From: Microbacteriaceae bacterium | Lineage (GTDB): Bacteria; Actinomycetota; Actinomycetes; Actinomycetales; Microbacteriaceae | DNA length: 8,668 nucleotides | Direction: 5' to 3' | Assembly (NCBI GenBank): GCA_947453285.1 | Contig: CANGGA010000037.1 | Location: 1 to 8,668, forward strand | In this document: in pieces, positions 5,890-8,668 of the stretch | How the letters are laid out: the number at the start of each line of letters is the position of its first letter | How positions within the stretch are numbered: the first letter of the stretch is position 1 | Notes under the pieces: generated by a model | Databases searched by the model: none | Seen by the model: only the letters and a program-made list of their open reading frames with translations | What the model was told of the DNA's origin: nothing | Made by a program: the position numbers and the translations under genes

Positions 5890-6375
5890 ATGTCAGAGTC
5901 GAATCGCATTCTCGAATTACAAGTTAACGACGCAGATGAAATGCATGCGCTCGGTATTCGCTTGGCCCACGAATTTCGCGCAGGCGATCTTGTCGTCTTA
6001 GTCGGCCCGCTTGGCGCAGGCAAGACCACACTCACCCGTGGCATCGGCGAGGGTTTGCACGCTATCGGCAACGTTTCATCGCCAACCTTTGTGATTGCTC
6101 GCACCCACCAGCGCGAGAGTTCTTCGGTGCCGATGGTGCACGTTGATGCCTATCGACTCGGCAGTGCAGATGAGCTCGACGATCTTGATATCGATTTTGC
6201 AAACAGCATCGTGATTGTTGAATGGGGCAAGGGCATGCTCGATGGCGTGAGCGAAAACTGGCTTGAGGTTGAAATTGCACGCGAAATCGCTGTCGTCGAA
6301 TCTGAAGACGAGGCCGATGTGCGCGAAGTGAAAATCAGCGGCTTCGGCGATCGCTGGAAGGCCGTGACTTTCTAA
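5890..6375 (+). CDS. tsaE: tRNA t6A37 threonylcarbamoyladenosine biosynthesis ATPase TsaE
   Basis: ATPase partner of the TsaB-TsaD complex, which adds the threonylcarbamoyl group to A37 of ANN-decoding tRNAs. The protein has 161 residues. GPLGAGKTT (39-47) is the Walker A loop. SSPTF (63-67), HVDAYRL (84-90) and VEWG (110-113) are the family's hallmark motifs. The C-terminal 40 residues are acidic (ESEDEADVRE) and less conserved in appearance. The gap to alr is 15 bases with only a weak AGAG ahead of the ATG. The stop overlaps the tsaB start (TAATG). Confidence 0.96.
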   Translation: MSESNRILELQVNDADEMHALGIRLAHEFRAGDLVVLVGPLGAGKTTLTRGIGEGLHAIGNVSSPTFVIARTHQRESSSVPMVHVDAYRLGSADELDDLDIDFANSIVIVEWGKGMLDGVSENWLEVEIAREIAVVESEDEADVREVKISGFGDRWKAVTF

Positions 6376-7034
6376 TGGGCGTCATGTTGGCAATCGACAC
6401 CTCTGCAGGCACGGGTGTTGCCCTGTTTAGAAACGGCAAACTTGTCGCCGAGCAAAACATCACAGACAACATGCGTCACGCAGAAACCGTCGGCAGCGCA
6501 ATTGCCCAGGTGTTGGCCGCGGCTGGTGTGTCCGGCAAAGACGTGATCGAGGTAGTGGTCGGTCGCGGGCCGGCTCCGTTCACCGGGTTGCGAGTCGGCA
6601 TCGCTGCTGCCATCATGTTTGCCGAGGGTTCTGGCGCTCAACTTTCGGGCGTAGTTAGTCTCGATGCCATCGCACTGACAGCACTCAAGACCTTGCCGGC
6701 CAGCGCCGCCAAGCCTTTGCTTATCACCACGGATGCCCGCCGCTCTGAGGTCTATTGGGCGCTCTACAGTGGCCTAAGCCCTAACGGTTCGCCTATGCGT
6801 GTTGAAGGCCCGCAGGTTTCGAAGCCGGCCGCTCTTGCCGAAATGCTAGAGGCACGAAACCTTGAGCCGTTTACAACAGAGGCAAAAATCACCGGTGCCG
6901 CGCTTGGCGAATTGGCCGAGGCTCTGCGGGCCGACGGGCAACTCGAGCGCGATGTCACCGCGTTATACCTGCGTGCACCCGACGCGGTCGAACCCAAGGC
7001 TCCCGGTCAGTTCGGCAAGAAGGTGAGTTCGTGA
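6375..7034 (+). CDS. tsaB: tRNA t6A37 biosynthesis dimerization subunit TsaB
   Basis: Inactive paralogue of TsaD that forms a dimer with it and recruits TsaE. The protein has 219 residues. MLAIDTSAGTGVALF at the N-terminus is the ASKHA-fold first strand and phosphate loop. RHAE (33-36 region) and GRGPAPFTGLRVG (about 63-75) are family signatures. LYLRAPDAVEPK near the C-terminus is the common TsaB ending. The first ATG at 6375 overlaps the tsaE stop by one base. A second ATG three codons later would give the more usual MLAIDTS start; neither has a clear Shine-Dalgarno, so coupling to tsaE is likely. The 3' end overlaps the next start (GTGA). Confidence 0.95.
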   Translation: MGVMLAIDTSAGTGVALFRNGKLVAEQNITDNMRHAETVGSAIAQVLAAAGVSGKDVIEVVVGRGPAPFTGLRVGIAAAIMFAEGSGAQLSGVVSLDAIALTALKTLPASAAKPLLITTDARRSEVYWALYSGLSPNGSPMRVEGPQVSKPAALAEMLEARNLEPFTTEAKITGAALGELAEALRADGQLERDVTALYLRAPDAVEPKAPGQFGKKVSS

Positions 7035-8572
7035 GCGCGGCCTGGGCAATTCGCATTGCCGACGAAAATGACCTCGACGAAATAATGCGAATCGAAAACG
7101 CATGCTTCGCAACCGATGCGTGGTCGAGCGAAAACATGCACGACGAACTGGTCGGCGCCGAGCGGTTTTATGTTGTTGCATATTCGACCGCGGCTTCGCT
7201 CGATGAAGAACTGATTGGCTATGCCGGCCTTGCAAAGTCTCCGCTGGTTTCTCAGGCAGACATTCAGACCATTGCCGTTAGCGCAACGCATCGTGGCAAA
7301 GGGCTCGGTCGCGCACTAATGAATTCGCTTCTCGCAGAGGCTAGGCGCAGCGGACTTCGCGAAATCTTTCTTGAGGTTCGCGCAGATAATCCAACGGCGC
7401 AGAGTTTGTATTTGTCATTGGGTTTTGAACAAATCGATTTGCGCAAACGCTATTACCAACCGGATGACATCGATGCCGTCGTGATGCGCCTAACTATTGC
7501 CGAGACCGGCAAACACGAACCGCTTGTGCTCGGCATCGAATCGAGTTGCGACGAAACCGGAATCGGAATCGTGCGCGGCAACACTCTGCTTGCCAATGTG
7601 ATTTCTTCTTCGATGGAAATGCACGTTCGTTTTGGTGGGGTAGTTCCTGAGGTTGCCGCTCGTGCTCACCTAGAAGCGCTTCGGCCAACGCTGCATGAGG
7701 CACTTGCCACGGCAAAGGTCTCGCTCGAAGAGATCGATGCGATTGCCGTGACCAACGGCCCGGGCCTTGCCGGCGCGCTGATGGTCGGAGTTGGCGCTGC
7801 CAAGGCCCTCGCGGTCTCGCTCGGCAAACCGATCTATGCCGTGAATCACCTGGTTGGGCATGTTGGTGTCGACATTCTTGAGCGCGGCGAACTCGAGACA
7901 CCGACCGTCGCCCTGCTGGTTAGCGGCGGCCACACATCGCTGCTTCTGGTGCGCAATCTGCTGACCGACGTCGAACTGCTTGGCGAGACCATCGACGATG
8001 CAGCCGGCGAGGCATTCGACAAGGTGGCTCGCGTTCTCGGCCTGCGCTATCCGGGTGGGCCCGAAATCGATCGAGCTGCCGAGGGCGGCGACCCGAAGGC
8101 CATTCGTTTTCCGCGCGGTCTGACCCTGCCAAAAGACATGCAGAAGAACCGCTACAACTTCTCGTTCAGTGGCCTTAAGACCGCGGTTGCTCGTCACGTC
8201 GAGGTGGCTCAGGCCAAGGCCGAAGCCGGCGACGCTGACCCGATGAACGTTGCCGATGTTGCCGCCAGTTTCAGAGAGGCAGTCGTCGACGTCTTGGTTA
8301 CCAAGGCCGTGAACGCCTGCATCGATCACAATGTGCCGCGCCTGCTGCTTGGTGGTGGAGTGATTGCCAATCGCCGACTTCGCGAATTGGCCAAAGAACG
8401 CTGCGATGCCGCCGGCATCGAACTGCGAATTCCTGCGCTTTCGCTCTGCACCGATAACGGCGCAATGATTGCCGCAATTGGTTCGCAGCTGATTATGGCT
8501 GGCCACGAACCGAGCAGTCTCGACTTTGGTGCCAATTCGATACTGCCGGTAACCACGGTTCAAACCATCTAG
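7031..8572 (+). CDS. tsaD: fused RimI N-acetyltransferase and TsaD threonylcarbamoyltransferase
   Basis: One frame of 513 residues joins two enzymes normally encoded separately. Residues 1-153 are a GNAT domain like RimI, which acetylates the N-terminus of ribosomal protein bS18. Its acetyl-CoA loop is RGKGLGRA (88-95), and FLEVRADNPTAQSLYLSLGF (113-132) is the RimI core. After a linker of about ten residues (TIAETGKHE), TsaD begins at PLVLGIESSCDETG (164-177). It has NHLVGH (272-277, metal ligands H273 and H277), LVSGGHTSLLL (296-306), YNFSFSGLKTA (375-385), GGGVIANRRL (441-450) and TDNGAMIA (474-481, with metal-binding D475). Both halves look intact. The GTG start overlaps the tsaB stop, with AGAAGG about 8 bases upstream. 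An in-frame ATG at 7484 (residue 152) could also start a free TsaD of 362 residues, but no Shine-Dalgarno precedes it. A sequencing indel at the junction cannot be excluded. Confidence 0.93.
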   Translation: MSAAWAIRIADENDLDEIMRIENACFATDAWSSENMHDELVGAERFYVVAYSTAASLDEELIGYAGLAKSPLVSQADIQTIAVSATHRGKGLGRALMNSLLAEARRSGLREIFLEVRADNPTAQSLYLSLGFEQIDLRKRYYQPDDIDAVVMRLTIAETGKHEPLVLGIESSCDETGIGIVRGNTLLANVISSSMEMHVRFGGVVPEVAARAHLEALRPTLHEALATAKVSLEEIDAIAVTNGPGLAGALMVGVGAAKALAVSLGKPIYAVNHLVGHVGVDILERGELETPTVALLVSGGHTSLLLVRNLLTDVELLGETIDDAAGEAFDKVARVLGLRYPGGPEIDRAAEGGDPKAIRFPRGLTLPKDMQKNRYNFSFSGLKTAVARHVEVAQAKAEAGDADPMNVADVAASFREAVVDVLVTKAVNACIDHNVPRLLLGGGVIANRRLRELAKERCDAAGIELRIPALSLCTDNGAMIAAIGSQLIMAGHEPSSLDFGANSILPVTTVQTI

Positions 8573-8650
8573 AACTATCGGCTAACCACCAACCGTTTCC
8601 CAGCGCAAACCCAGACAGCAGTGGTGATGTTGTCGTGAGCCAATCAATAC

Positions 8651-8657
8651 AAAGGAG
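8651..8657 (+). promoter_or_regulatory. ribosome binding site of the gene starting at 8662
   Basis: AAAGGAG lies 4 bases before an ATG. It is the strongest Shine-Dalgarno in the window and implies a well translated gene starting at the window's end. The 89 bases between the tsaD stop and this ATG show no clear promoter or terminator. Confidence 0.7.
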
Positions 8658-8661
8658 CAAC

Positions 8662-8668
8662 ATGGCAA
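8662..8668 (+). CDS. start of an unidentified gene (partial, Met-Ala-)
   Basis: Only ATGGCAA is visible. By the usual actinobacterial order (tsaD followed by groES/groEL), a chaperonin beginning Met-Ala-Lys is possible. A cold-shock protein beginning Met-Ala-Thr would fit equally. No CIRCE-type inverted repeat (TTAGCACTC and GAGTGCTAA) is seen upstream, which does not favour a HrcA-controlled groES. The identity cannot be decided from two and a third codons. Confidence 0.5.

Noticed and set aside
7670..8563. Minus-strand open frame of 297 codons opposite tsaD
   Set aside because: TsaD is unmistakable on the plus strand over the same bases. The antisense frame is open because of the codon bias of this gene and resembles nothing known.
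8573..8661. CIRCE or HAIR heat-shock operator, or a promoter, before the last gene
   Set aside because: No TTAGCACTC/GAGTGCTAA or CTTGAGT/ACTCAAG pair was found. TTGTCG and TACAAA are only about 12 bases apart, too close for a promoter.

Overview
The window looks like the chromosome of a small-genome actinobacterium of the Microbacteriaceae, most likely the aquatic Luna-type lineage (Rhodoluna/Aquiluna-like). This rests on three things: an actinorhodopsin-type proton pump with a complete retinal-binding and proton-pumping motif set, an actinobacterial-type pantothenate kinase, and the order glmS-acpS-alr-tsaE-tsaB-rimI-tsaD, which is typical of Actinobacteria. Spacing is very tight and no stretch longer than 300 bases lacks a gene. 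No mobile element, CRISPR array, tRNA or rRNA was seen.

Layout. Positions 1-237 (+) hold the C-terminal part of a GyrI-like/effector-binding-domain protein cut by the window edge. It converges on a small two-helix membrane protein (234-506, -), and the two stop codons overlap. A strong inverted repeat (531-560) separates that gene from the actinorhodopsin gene (582-1370, -). About 190 bases of leader hold a candidate promoter and two palindromes. Upstream lies coaA (1562-2512, -). A 30-base divergent gap then leads to a forward block that fills the rest of the window: glmS, acpS, alr, tsaE, tsaB and a single reading frame joining RimI and TsaD (2543-8572). The last bases start another gene (8662-) behind a clear ribosome binding site.

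How the genes fit together. The forward block is probably one operon: the gaps are 6 and 15 bases, and the other junctions overlap (TGATG, TAATG, GTGA). It combines cell-envelope precursor supply (GlmS for glucosamine-6-phosphate, Alr for D-alanine), ACP activation (AcpS), and tRNA t6A37 modification (TsaE, TsaB, TsaD) with ribosomal protein acetylation (RimI). CoaA, transcribed divergently, makes the first intermediate toward coenzyme A, the donor of the phosphopantetheine that AcpS transfers. The rhodopsin would add light-driven proton export. Retinal or carotenoid genes are not in this window.

Most of the window is conserved housekeeping. I do not see a convincing new multi-gene system. 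The points most worth a second look are the RimI-TsaD fusion, the interlocked and apparently leaderless coaA/glmS promoters, and the palindromes in front of the rhodopsin gene.
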